From Gluconacetobacter takamatsuzukensis (GTDB lineage: Bacteria; Pseudomonadota; Alphaproteobacteria; Acetobacterales; Acetobacteraceae): a stretch of 64,000 bases of DNA. Shown in pieces: positions 25,521-33,254 of this stretch (positions within the stretch are counted from its first letter, which is position 1; every line of letters starts with the position of its first letter). Location: NCBI RefSeq assembly GCF_014174275.1, contig NZ_JABEQK010000012.1, forward strand, positions 1-64,000. The letters run 5' to 3'. The translations under genes were made by a program, and so were the position numbers. Under the pieces are notes generated by a model. It had not been told where the DNA came from. It was given only the letters and a program-made list of their open reading frames with translations, and ran no database searches.

Positions 25521-27392
25521 ATGACACCGCCCTCATCCTCCCCCCGGGCCGCGCGCGAGCGCCCCGTGCACGCGACCCTGCGCGCGCTGCTGCCCTATCT
25601 CTGGCCCCGTCACGATCTCGGCACCCGCGCGCGGGTGGTGGGGGCCTGCCTGCTGCTGGTCGCCGCCAAGGTCGCGACGATCGCCGTGCCTTATGTCTAC
25701 AGCCTGGTGGTCGATGCGCTGCATCGCGGGCCGGGCACGCCGGGCGGCATGGGGGAAATGACGGTGCCGATGGCGCTGATCGTCGGTTACGGGACGCTGC
25801 GCCTGATGTCGGCGGGGATGGGGGAGTGGCGCGATGCGCTGTTTGCCCCGGTGCGCTTTCATATCAGCAGCGTGGCGGCGGTGCGCAGTTTTCGCCACAT
25901 GCATGCGCTGTCGCTGCGCTTTCACCTCGACCGCCAGTCGGGCGGCGTCACGCGGGCGATCGCGCGCGGGACCGAGGCGATCGAGACCATCCTGCGGGTG
26001 GGCGTGTTCAACATCGTGCCGACGCTGATCGAGGCGCTGATGGTGATCGCCGTGATCTGGCGGCTGTTCGACTGGCGCTATGCCGCGATCATGCTGCTGG
26101 CGGTGGTCGCCTATGTCGGCTTCACGATCACCTTTACCTCGTGGCGGATCGGCATCCGCCGCGAGATGAACGAGATCAACAGCGAGGCGAGCTGGAAGGC
26201 GCTGGACAGCCTGCTGAACTACGAGACGGTCAAGTATTTCGGCAACGAGGAGCATGAGAGCCGCCGGTACGAGGAAACCCAGCGCCGCTACGAGCGCGCG
26301 GCGGTGCGGACCCAGCTTTCGCTCAACGGGCTGAATTTCGGGCAGGCGGCGATCATCGCCGTGACGCTGACGGTGGTGATGCTGCTGGCGGCGCACGATG
26401 TGGGGCAGGGGCGCCTGACGGTGGGGCGTTTCGTGCTGGTCAACACCTATCTGATGCAGCTCTACCTGCCGCTCAATTTCCTCGGCAGCATCTATTCGTC
26501 GCTGCGCACCTCGCTGGTCGATCTGGAGCAGATGTTCCGGCTGATGGAGGAGGCCCCCGACGTGACCGACCGGCCGGATGCCATCGACCTGCCGGCGCGG
26601 CTGGACGAGGCACCGGCGGCGGCGATCCGCTTCGAGCATGTGCGGTTCGGCTACCGGCCCGACCGCGAGATCCTGCACGATGTCAGTTTCAGCGTGCCCG
26701 CCGGCGGGCGCGTGGCCATCGTCGGCCCCACCGGGGCGGGCAAGTCGACCATCAGCCGGCTGCTGTTCCGCTTCTACGACGTGAATTCGGGCCGGGTCGT
26801 GATCGACGGGCACGATGCGCGCGACTACCGCCAGGCGGCGCTGCGGGCGGCGATCGGGGTGGTGCCGCAGGATACGGTGCTGTTCAACGACACGATCGGC
26901 TACAATATCGCCTATGGCCGCCGGGGGGCCTCGCAGGACGAGATCGAGCATGCGGCGCGGCTGGCCCAGATCCACGATTTCATCGCCAGCCTGCCGGACG
27001 GGTATGCGACCCGGGTGGGCGAGCGGGGGCTGAAACTGTCGGGCGGCGAGAAGCAGCGCGTGGCCATCGCCCGGACCATCCTGAAGAATCCGCGCATCCT
27101 GATCCTCGACGAGGCCACCAGCGCGCTGGATACCCACACCGAGCAGGAGATCCAGGTCGCGCTGCGCACCGTCTCGGCCGAGCGGACGACCGTGATCATC
27201 GCCCATCGGCTGTCCACCGTGGTCGATGCGGATGAAATCCTTGTGATGGGCGACGGGGTGATCAAGGAGCGCGGCACCCATCGCAGCCTGCTGGCCCGCG
27301 ACGGACTCTATGCCGGCATGTGGGCCGCCCAGGCCGAGGAGCGTGGAGAGGATGCCGGCCAGGCGGCGGTGGGGGCTGGTCTTCCGGCCTGA
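25521..27392 (+). CDS. Atm1/ABCB7-like ABC exporter
   Basis: The 623-residue half-transporter has six membrane segments between about residues 40 and 310, the ETVKYFGNEEHESRRYEE loop typical of Atm1/HMT1, and a C-terminal ATPase. Walker A is GPTGAGKST near residue 402, the signature is LSGGEKQRVAIARTI, Walker B is ILILDEATSALD and the switch is IIAHRLSTV. Mitochondrial and alphaproteobacterial Atm1 export glutathione-linked sulphur or metal species and support iron-sulphur and heavy-metal homeostasis. It diverges from the Nudix gene across about 130 bases. Confidence 0.92.
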   Translation: MTPPSSSPRAARERPVHATLRALLPYLWPRHDLGTRARVVGACLLLVAAKVATIAVPYVYSLVVDALHRGPGTPGGMGEMTVPMALIVGYGTLRLMSAGMGEWRDALFAPVRFHISSVAAVRSFRHMHALSLRFHLDRQSGGVTRAIARGTEAIETILRVGVFNIVPTLIEALMVIAVIWRLFDWRYAAIMLLAVVAYVGFTITFTSWRIGIRREMNEINSEASWKALDSLLNYETVKYFGNEEHESRRYEETQRRYERAAVRTQLSLNGLNFGQAAIIAVTLTVVMLLAAHDVGQGRLTVGRFVLVNTYLMQLYLPLNFLGSIYSSLRTSLVDLEQMFRLMEEAPDVTDRPDAIDLPARLDEAPAAAIRFEHVRFGYRPDREILHDVSFSVPAGGRVAIVGPTGAGKSTISRLLFRFYDVNSGRVVIDGHDARDYRQAALRAAIGVVPQDTVLFNDTIGYNIAYGRRGASQDEIEHAARLAQIHDFIASLPDGYATRVGERGLKLSGGEKQRVAIARTILKNPRILILDEATSALDTHTEQEIQVALRTVSAERTTVIIAHRLSTVVDADEILVMGDGVIKERGTHRSLLARDGLYAGMWAAQAEERGEDAGQAAVGAGLPA

Positions 27393-27479
27393 ACGGAGGC
27401 ACCTTGCGCCCGCCGCGTCCCCCGGGGACGCAGGAACAGGACGCCGTCTCGAAGACGCGCAGCAAAGGGAGAGGATGAC

Positions 27480-27761
27480 ATGGCGGAGAAGGAAGGCGAG
27501 GGACCCGCGCTGGGCCAGGACGGATCGGTGCCCGAGGAACTGAGCCATTGCGGCGCCGTGGTCGACAAGGCCATCGAATACATGCTGGGCGAGAACCTAC
27601 CGCCGATCGCCATCTCGTCGGCCCTGCTGGGCGGTGCGCTGGGCCTGCTGGCCCGCACCATGGACCAGGGCACGATGCTGGCGATGCTGGAAAACGCCCT
27701 GCACAGCGTGCGCTCGGGCGACCTGCACCCCGACCGCGACAAGGTCACGCGCCCCGAATAA
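27480..27761 (+). CDS. Conserved small protein with one hydrophobic segment
   Basis: The 93-residue product is not assigned to a known family. It starts at an ATG preceded by AAAGGGAGAGG. Residues 42-59 (PIAISSALLGGALGLLAR) are hydrophobic and could form one membrane helix or an amphipathic helix; the rest is polar and acidic. The region VVDKAIEYMLGENLPP before it is helical. It follows the Atm1-like exporter by 87 bases, so it may belong to that operon. Codon use looks like its neighbours. Confidence 0.65.
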   Translation: MAEKEGEGPALGQDGSVPEELSHCGAVVDKAIEYMLGENLPPIAISSALLGGALGLLARTMDQGTMLAMLENALHSVRSGDLHPDRDKVTRPE

Positions 27762-27779
27762 AGCAGAGGGCCGGAAGGG

Positions 27780-27806
27780 GATTCGGGCGAAAACGCCCCG
27801 AATCGC
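27780..27806 (+). terminator. Hairpin after the 93-residue protein gene
   Basis: GATTCG-GGCG pairs with CGCC-C-CGAATC around an AAAA loop with one bulged base, followed by GCGCCTTT. It closes the exporter unit before the rpmB promoter. Confidence 0.5.
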
Positions 27807-27816
27807 GCCTTTCGGC

Positions 27817-27845
27817 TTGACTGGGCGCGGTACCTTGGCCATAAG
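27817..27845 (+). promoter_or_regulatory. Candidate rpmB promoter
   Basis: TTGACT (27817-27822) and CATAAG (27840-27845) are separated by exactly 17 bases. The pair lies 67 bases upstream of the rpmB ATG and just downstream of a hairpin, a good position for an independent ribosomal-protein promoter. Confidence 0.5.
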
Positions 27846-27912
27846 CCGCGCCTAATCTTGACGATCGTTGCCGGGCATTATGCCTCGGCCCCAGTTATCC
27901 GAGGATGATACC

Positions 27913-28215
27913 ATGTCTCGCCGTTGCCAGATCACGGGCAAGGGCGTGCTGACGGGAAATAACGTCAGCCACGCCAACAACAAGAGCCGCCGCCGCTACC
28001 TGCCGAACCTGCAGGAGACGTCCCTGCTGTCCGATATCCTGGGCATGCCGGTGCGCCTGCGGGTCAGCACCAACGGCATCCGCACGGTCGAGCATAACGG
28101 TGGCCTGGACGCGTTCCTGCTGTCGACGCCCGACCGCAAGCTGCCGGTCGAGGCCCAGGCGCTGAAGCGCCGTATCCTGCGCGCGCAGGAAAAGAAGGCC
28201 GTAGCGGCCGCCTGA
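27913..28215 (+). CDS. rpmB: 50S ribosomal protein L28
   Basis: The 100-residue product begins [34 protein letters not shown], the canonical L28 N-terminus, and includes [22 protein letters not shown]. The length is normal for alphaproteobacteria. The start at 27913 has GAGGATGAT before it. A hairpin lies downstream, and the EF-G gene follows after 202 bases. Confidence 0.97.
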   Translation: MSRRCQITGKGVLTGNNVSHANNKSRRRYLPNLQETSLLSDILGMPVRLRVSTNGIRTVEHNGGLDAFLLSTPDRKLPVEAQALKRRILRAQEKKAVAAA

Positions 28216-28229
28216 AGACGGTGCGCCGG

Positions 28230-28252
28230 TCCGGCCGGGTTTTTCGGCCGGA
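28230..28252 (+). terminator. Hairpin after rpmB
   Basis: TCCGGCCG (28230-28237) pairs with CGGCCGGA (28245-28252); the loop GGTTTTT holds the T-run instead of the position after the stem. It may stop or pause transcription between rpmB and the EF-G gene. Confidence 0.45.
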
Positions 28253-28361
28253 TCGGGCTTGCATGTCTCAGGTGCCTGACGCATGTCAGGGCCATCTGTC
28301 TATTCAGCCGGTCCGCATCTTCCTCGATCCCCGCGATGGGGTGGGGGGCTTCCGGCTCCGA

Positions 28362-28394
28362 CAGGCGCGAGGGGAAAGGTTCCGTTCGCGCCTG
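28362..28394 (+). promoter_or_regulatory. Strong stem-loop in the EF-G leader, followed by a T-rich tract
   Basis: CAGGCGCGA (28362-28370) pairs perfectly with TCGCGCCTG (28386-28394), and inside it GGAA pairs with TTCC. The stem is followed by AATTGTTTTG, which also runs into the GTGGAGG ribosome-binding region of the EF-G gene. It could act as an attenuator, a protein-binding site for autoregulation, or a processing site. Confidence 0.5.
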
Positions 28395-28417
28395 AATTGT
28401 TTTGTGGAGGTTCCCCC

Positions 28418-30505
28418 GTGTCTGAAAAGTCCGATCTTTCACTGATCCGTAATATCGGAATCACCGCGCATATCGATGCCGGCAAGACGACGACCACCGA
28501 ACGGATCCTGTATTACACCGGCGTGTCGCACAAGATCGGTGAGGTCCACGAGGGCAACACCACGACCGACTACATGGACCAGGAGCGTGAGCGCGGCATC
28601 ACGATCACCTCGGCCGCCGTCACCTGCGAATGGGACGGGCATCGCATCAACATCATCGACACCCCGGGCCACATCGATTTCAACATCGAGGTGAATCGCT
28701 CGCTGCGCGTGCTCGACGGCGCGGTGTTCATCATCGAGGGCGTGGCCGGCGTGCAGCCGCAGTCCGAGACCAACTGGCGCCTGGCCGACCGCTACAACGT
28801 GCCGCGCATCATCTTCATCAACAAGCTGGACCGCACCGGCGCCGACTTCTACCGCGCGTTCGACACGCTGAAGGAGAAGCTGGACATCGTCGCGATCCCG
28901 CTGCAGCTGCCGATCGGGGCCGAGGAAAACTTCGTCGGCGTCGTCGACCTGGTCGAGATGCGCGCCATCATCTGGGAAGGCGGCGAGCTGGGCGCGAAGT
29001 TCCATTACGCCGAGATCCCCGACGACCTGAAGGAAAAGGCCGCCGAGGCCCGCCAGGAGCTGCTGGACACGGCGCTGGCCGTCGACAACGCGGCGATGGA
29101 AGAATATTTCGAGAAGGGTGAGGTCGACGTCGCGACCCTGAAGCGCTGCATCAAGAAGGGCACGATCTCGGGCGAGTTCCGTCCGGTCCTGTGCGGCACG
29201 GCCTTCAAGAACAAGGGCGTGCAGCCGCTGCTGGACGGCGTGATCGACTATCTGCCGGCGCCGGACGACGTGGCGGGCATCCGCATCGCGCCGCCCGAGG
29301 GCGAGGAAGTCGACGAGAACGCGCTGCCGATCATCCCGGTCGATCCGAACGGCAAGTTCGCCGGCCTGGCGTTCAAGATCATCAACGACAAATACGGCAC
29401 GCTGACCTTCGTGCGCGTCTATCGTGGCGTGCTGCGTTCGGGCGACAGCGTCCTGAACACCACGAAGGACCACAAGGAGCGTATCGGCCGCATCTTCCAG
29501 ATGCATGCCGACAAGCGCCAGGAAGTGAAGGAAGTCCACGCCGGCGACATCGCCGCCTTCGTGGGCCTGAAGGACACGCAGACCGGCGACACGCTGGCCG
29601 ATCCGGCCGATCCGGTGGTGCTGGAGCGCATGAGCTTCCCGGTCCCGGTCATCGACATCTCGGTCGAGCCGAAGACCAAGGACGGCGTCGAGAAGATGAC
29701 CCTGGCGCTGCAGAAGCTGGCGGGCGAAGACCCCTCGCTGCGTCTGAAGACCGACCAGGAAACCGGCCAGACCATCCTGTCGGGCATGGGCGAGCTGCAT
29801 CTGGACATCATCATCGACCGCCTGCGCCGCGAATATGGCGTGGACGCGAATATCGGCGCGCCGCAGGTGGCCTATCGCGAGACGATCACCCAGCCGCATG
29901 TCGAGACCTACACCCACAAGAAGCAGTCGGGTGGTTCGGGCCAGTTCGCCGAAGTGAAGATCGAGTTCGCGCCGCTGGAGCGGAACCAGGAGATCCAGTT
30001 CGAGAACAAGGTCGTCGGCGGCACCGTGCCGAAGGAATATATTCCGGCGGTCGAAAAGGGCATCCGCATGCAGTCCACGACGGGCGTGCTGGCGGGCTTC
30101 CCGACCGTGGACTTCAAGTTCACGCTGCTGGACGGCAAGTACCATGACGTCGACTCCTCGGCGCTGGCGTTCGAAATCGCCGCCAAGGCCTGCTTCCGCG
30201 AAGGCATGAAGCGCGCCGGCCCGGTGATCCTGGAGCCGATCATGGACGTGGAAGTCACGACGCCGAACGACCATGTCGGCGACGTGGTGGGCGACCTGAA
30301 CCGTCGTCGCGGCATGATCCAGAACCAGGAGAGCTCGGGCTCGACCGTCATGGTCCGTGCGCTGGTGCCGCTGAAGGAAATGTTCGGCTACATCTCGCAC
30401 CTGCGTTCGATCACGAAGGGCCGCGCGTCCTTCACGATGCAGTTCCATCACTACGACCCGGTGCCGCGCAACGTGGCCGAAGAGATCGTGGCCAAGTCGG
30501 CCTGA
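28418..30505 (+). CDS. fusA: Elongation factor G
   Basis: EF-G is the GTPase that drives ribosome translocation and, with RRF, recycling. The 695-residue product has the complete domain set: G domain with [27 protein letters not shown] and [10 protein letters not shown]; domain II from about residue 290; domain IV with [28 protein letters not shown]; and domain V with [19 protein letters not shown]. The GTG start at 28418 follows GTGGAGG. Unusually it is not next to rpsL, rpsG or tuf but stands alone behind rpmB with its own leader and terminator. It may be a relocated gene or a second copy; the sequence looks like a normal housekeeping EF-G. Confidence 0.93.
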   Translation: MSEKSDLSLIRNIGITAHIDAGKTTTTERILYYTGVSHKIGEVHEGNTTTDYMDQERERGITITSAAVTCEWDGHRINIIDTPGHIDFNIEVNRSLRVLDGAVFIIEGVAGVQPQSETNWRLADRYNVPRIIFINKLDRTGADFYRAFDTLKEKLDIVAIPLQLPIGAEENFVGVVDLVEMRAIIWEGGELGAKFHYAEIPDDLKEKAAEARQELLDTALAVDNAAMEEYFEKGEVDVATLKRCIKKGTISGEFRPVLCGTAFKNKGVQPLLDGVIDYLPAPDDVAGIRIAPPEGEEVDENALPIIPVDPNGKFAGLAFKIINDKYGTLTFVRVYRGVLRSGDSVLNTTKDHKERIGRIFQMHADKRQEVKEVHAGDIAAFVGLKDTQTGDTLADPADPVVLERMSFPVPVIDISVEPKTKDGVEKMTLALQKLAGEDPSLRLKTDQETGQTILSGMGELHLDIIIDRLRREYGVDANIGAPQVAYRETITQPHVETYTHKKQSGGSGQFAEVKIEFAPLERNQEIQFENKVVGGTVPKEYIPAVEKGIRMQSTTGVLAGFPTVDFKFTLLDGKYHDVDSSALAFEIAAKACFREGMKRAGPVILEPIMDVEVTTPNDHVGDVVGDLNRRRGMIQNQESSGSTVMVRALVPLKEMFGYISHLRSITKGRASFTMQFHHYDPVPRNVAEEIVAKSA

Positions 30506-30562
30506 TCCCGACCGGATGACAAGGACCGCCGCCCCGCAAGGGGCGGCCTGCATTACCGGCAG

Positions 30563-30594
30563 ACCCCGCCCATGTGGCGGGGTTTGTTGTTTTG
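30563..30594 (+). terminator. Intrinsic terminator after the EF-G gene
   Basis: ACCCCGCC (30563-30570) pairs with GGCGGGGT (30576-30583) around CATGT and is followed by TTGTTGTTTT. A clear terminator 57 bases after the stop codon. Confidence 0.8.
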
Positions 30595-30712
30595 GGGCTT
30601 CGGCCGGCCGATGCACCCGGCCCGGTCATGGGCGCGGATCGGCCGTGGTTCCCCCTCGGTGGGCCGGCCGCGGGCAAGCCGACGCGGGGGGGAGGCCTGG
30701 CCCGATCCGGTC

Positions 30713-31150
30713 TCAGATGTTGTATTCGATGTGATCCTTCAGGGCGTTGTCCGGCGTCCTTGTGAGGTCTTTCCCGATGATTCCGATGATCTTGGCCTTG
30801 GTCCCGGCCTTGAGGTGGCTGGCGATGCCGGAACTGCTGTGCGCCGGGGCGATCAGCAGAAGCCTTTCGTAAGGCTGATCCCATGCGTCGATCTGCCGGG
30901 CGACGAATTTTGCGAACGACGCCATTTCCAGCCCATGACGATCGTGGCGCGGGTTGAGGGCATGGTGGGCGGTCGAGCCGGTATGGTAGGTGGCGCCCGG
31001 CGCGTCGTCGCCCAGGTCCGACGTTCGCTGATGGGCGGTGAGCGCATCGAAGGACGCGATGGTATGCAGGGCATGATTGTCGGCCGGTTGCACGAAACGG
31101 GCATGCTCCCCGTCCGCGACGACGATCAGAATCCCGTGCCTGGCGGTCAT
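30713..31150 (-). CDS. Host-attachment-type protein (PF10116-like)
   Basis: The 145-residue product begins MTARHGILIVVADGEHARFVQ and continues with a DLGDDAPGATYHTGSTAHHALNPRHDRHGLEMASFAKFVARQIDAW segment and LLLIAPAHSSSGIASHLKAGTKAKIIGIIGKDLTRTPDNALKDHI, matching the family named protein required for attachment to host cells. The fold resembles the eRF1/Dom34 central domain, and the real function is unclear. The start at 31150 follows GAGGAAA. The gene diverges from a site-2 protease gene across about 200 bases. Confidence 0.8.
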   Translation of the reverse strand: MTARHGILIVVADGEHARFVQPADNHALHTIASFDALTAHQRTSDLGDDAPGATYHTGSTAHHALNPRHDRHGLEMASFAKFVARQIDAWDQPYERLLLIAPAHSSSGIASHLKAGTKAKIIGIIGKDLTRTPDNALKDHIEYNI

Positions 31151-31352
31151 TTTCCTCGATCCTTGTCGAAAGCCGACGCTGGCCCCCGAGAAATGCGGAC
31201 AGGCGGGAGGGAGGACAATGGGCCTCCGGACTCTGTGATGACGGGCGGGCGAATGCGTCGCGCCCGCGACGCGCCCTGTGTGCGGCCTGGGCGAACTTGT
31301 GCCGCGCGCCCGTGTTAAGCGTGCAGCAAGCATGGCACAGGGAGGGCATGGT

Positions 31353-32456
31353 ATGGCCTGGTCCATCCCGATCGGCAGGTTCTACGGTACGACCGTTCGC
31401 CTCCATGTCACCTTCCTGCTCTTTCTGGTCTGGATCGGTGCGGCCTACTTCATGCAGGCGGGCGCGCGGGCGGCGATCGACGGCGTTGTCCTGATCCTTG
31501 CCGTGTTCGCCTGCATCGTTCTGCATGAGTTCGGCCATGTGCTGGTCGCGCGACGCTATGGCGTGCGCACGCCGGACATCACGCTCCTGCCGATCGGCGG
31601 GGTGGCCCGGATGACGCACATCCCCGAACAGCCGACGCAGGAACTGGCGATCGCGCTGGCGGGGCCGGCGGTGAATCTCGTGATCGCCACGATCCTGTTC
31701 GGGGTGACGCATACCGTGCCTCATCTGTCCGACGTCGATTTCCAGGACCCCGGCACCGGGCTGATACCCAGATTGTCCAGCATCAATCTGTTCCTGGCCG
31801 TCTTCAACCTGATCCCGGCCTTTCCCATGGATGGCGGGCGGGTGCTGCGGGCCTTGCTGACCTATCGGGCGGGCTATGCGCGGGCGACCCAACTGGCCGC
31901 CGCGGTCGGCCAGGGGATTGCCTTTCTCTTCGGGTTCCTGGGGCTGATGGGCAATCCGCTGCTGCTGTTCATTGCCCTCTTCGTCTATATGGGCGCCGCG
32001 GCCGAAGCGCATGGCGCCCTGTTCCGGCAATTGGCGCATGGCATGATCGTATCCGATGTCATGACCACACATCTGGAAACGCTGTCACCCGACAGCCGGA
32101 TGGACGAGGCGGCCCTCAGGATGATCCATGCGCCGCAGCAGGAATTCCCGGTCGTGGACGGGCAGGGCGTGCTCCGTGGCCTGCTGACGCATGCGACCAT
32201 CCTGAAGGCGATGCAGGACGGCAAGGCGGACAGCATGGCCGCGGACATCATGGTGCCCGACATTGCCTGCCTGCATCTTTATCGGACGGTGGACGAGGCG
32301 CTGCGCCTGCTGGAGGATAATCAGGTGCCGGCGATCGGCGTGACGGATGCGCGGGGGCGGTTCATCGGCCTGGTTTCCCGGACGAATATCGGGGAGGTCA
32401 TGACGCTGCATATCCTGCGGAACCGGCCGGCACCGCCTCTGCCGCTGCCTCCCTGA
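31353..32456 (+). CDS. Site-2 protease family zinc metalloprotease with CBS domains
   Basis: The 367-residue product is a membrane-embedded metalloprotease. The zinc motif HEFGH is at residues 58-62 within a membrane helix, and the second motif is in FNLIPAFPMDGGRVLRALLT. About six membrane segments lie in residues 15-225. Two CBS domains fill the C-terminus (MTTHLETLSPDSRMDEAALRMI and MVPDIACLHLYRTVDEALRLL), which usually bind adenine nucleotides and gate activity. The start at 31353 has GGAGGG six bases upstream. Its neighbours, a host-attachment-type protein and a phosphoribosyltransferase, often accompany stress genes, so a role in stress response is likely but inferred. Confidence 0.9.
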   Translation: MAWSIPIGRFYGTTVRLHVTFLLFLVWIGAAYFMQAGARAAIDGVVLILAVFACIVLHEFGHVLVARRYGVRTPDITLLPIGGVARMTHIPEQPTQELAIALAGPAVNLVIATILFGVTHTVPHLSDVDFQDPGTGLIPRLSSINLFLAVFNLIPAFPMDGGRVLRALLTYRAGYARATQLAAAVGQGIAFLFGFLGLMGNPLLLFIALFVYMGAAAEAHGALFRQLAHGMIVSDVMTTHLETLSPDSRMDEAALRMIHAPQQEFPVVDGQGVLRGLLTHATILKAMQDGKADSMAADIMVPDIACLHLYRTVDEALRLLEDNQVPAIGVTDARGRFIGLVSRTNIGEVMTLHILRNRPAPPLPLPP

Positions 32457-32481
32457 GGCGAGCGGCCGCCGCGCCGGAGGG

Positions 32482-33147
32482 TCAGTGCGGGGCGCGGGCC
32501 TGCGCGACCAGTCGCATGACCTCGGCATCGTCGACCTGCGGGAAATCCTGATAACAGGCGCCCACGGCAAGGAACGATCGCGGTTGCAGCAGGCAGACGA
32601 TCCGGTCGCATTCGGCGCCGAGTGCCGCGATGCTTTGGGCAGGCGCGACCGGGACGGCCAGCACCAGGCGGGCCGGGTGATTTTTTCGCAGGGCCCGCAG
32701 GGCGGCCCGCATCGTGCCCCCGGTGGCGATACCGTCATCGACCACGATCACGACGCGACCGGTGACCGGCACGGGGTGGCGACCGGGTGCATACAGGTGG
32801 CGTTGCCGGTCGATTTCCGCGCATTGCCGATCCACGATGCGCTGGATGGTGTCCGCACCGATCCCCGACGCCCGGATATAGGCTTCATCGAGCACGATCT
32901 GCGGATCGGCGCCGTCCACGACCGCGCCGAGACCATATTCCTCGTGATCCGGGCTGCCGATCTTGCGCACGAACAGCAGGTCCATGTCCGCATCGAGCGC
33001 CCGCGCGACCTCGAAGGCGACCGGCACGCCGCCGCGCGGCAGCGCCAGGACCAGGGGATGGGAGGCGGCCAGCGGCAGAAGGGCCGCGCCCAGTGCCCGC
33101 CCCGCATCCTGCCTGTTCCTGAAGAAGAAGGAGCGATCGGGCGGCAT
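32482..33147 (-). CDS. Phosphoribosyltransferase-family protein
   Basis: The 221-residue product has the type I phosphoribosyltransferase fold: PLVLALPRGGVPVAFEVARALDADMDLLFVRKIG at the N-terminal half, and the PRPP-binding loop VVIVVDDGIATGGTMRAALRAL. A conserved EEYGLGAVVDG segment follows the first motif. Members of this subgroup are widespread next to stress proteins, and their substrate is not known; it is not one of the named purine or pyrimidine salvage enzymes. The start at 33147 follows GGGAGAG. It converges on the site-2 protease gene with a 25-base gap. Confidence 0.85.
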   Translation of the reverse strand: MPPDRSFFFRNRQDAGRALGAALLPLAASHPLVLALPRGGVPVAFEVARALDADMDLLFVRKIGSPDHEEYGLGAVVDGADPQIVLDEAYIRASGIGADTIQRIVDRQCAEIDRQRHLYAPGRHPVPVTGRVVIVVDDGIATGGTMRAALRALRKNHPARLVLAVPVAPAQSIAALGAECDRIVCLLQPRSFLAVGACYQDFPQVDDAEVMRLVAQARAPH

Positions 33148-33254
33148 GTGGCTCTCCCGTCAGTCTCGGCGCGCCTGCGGGACATGGGACGGGCCGGGTC
33201 ATCGTGCAGGGAGGGGGCTTTTCACGAAGCGGGGAGGCCGGTTGCCGCGCGCGA

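Noticed and set aside
28216-28417. Riboswitch ahead of the EF-G gene
   Set aside because: A strong stem-loop is present, but no known riboswitch consensus could be recognised.
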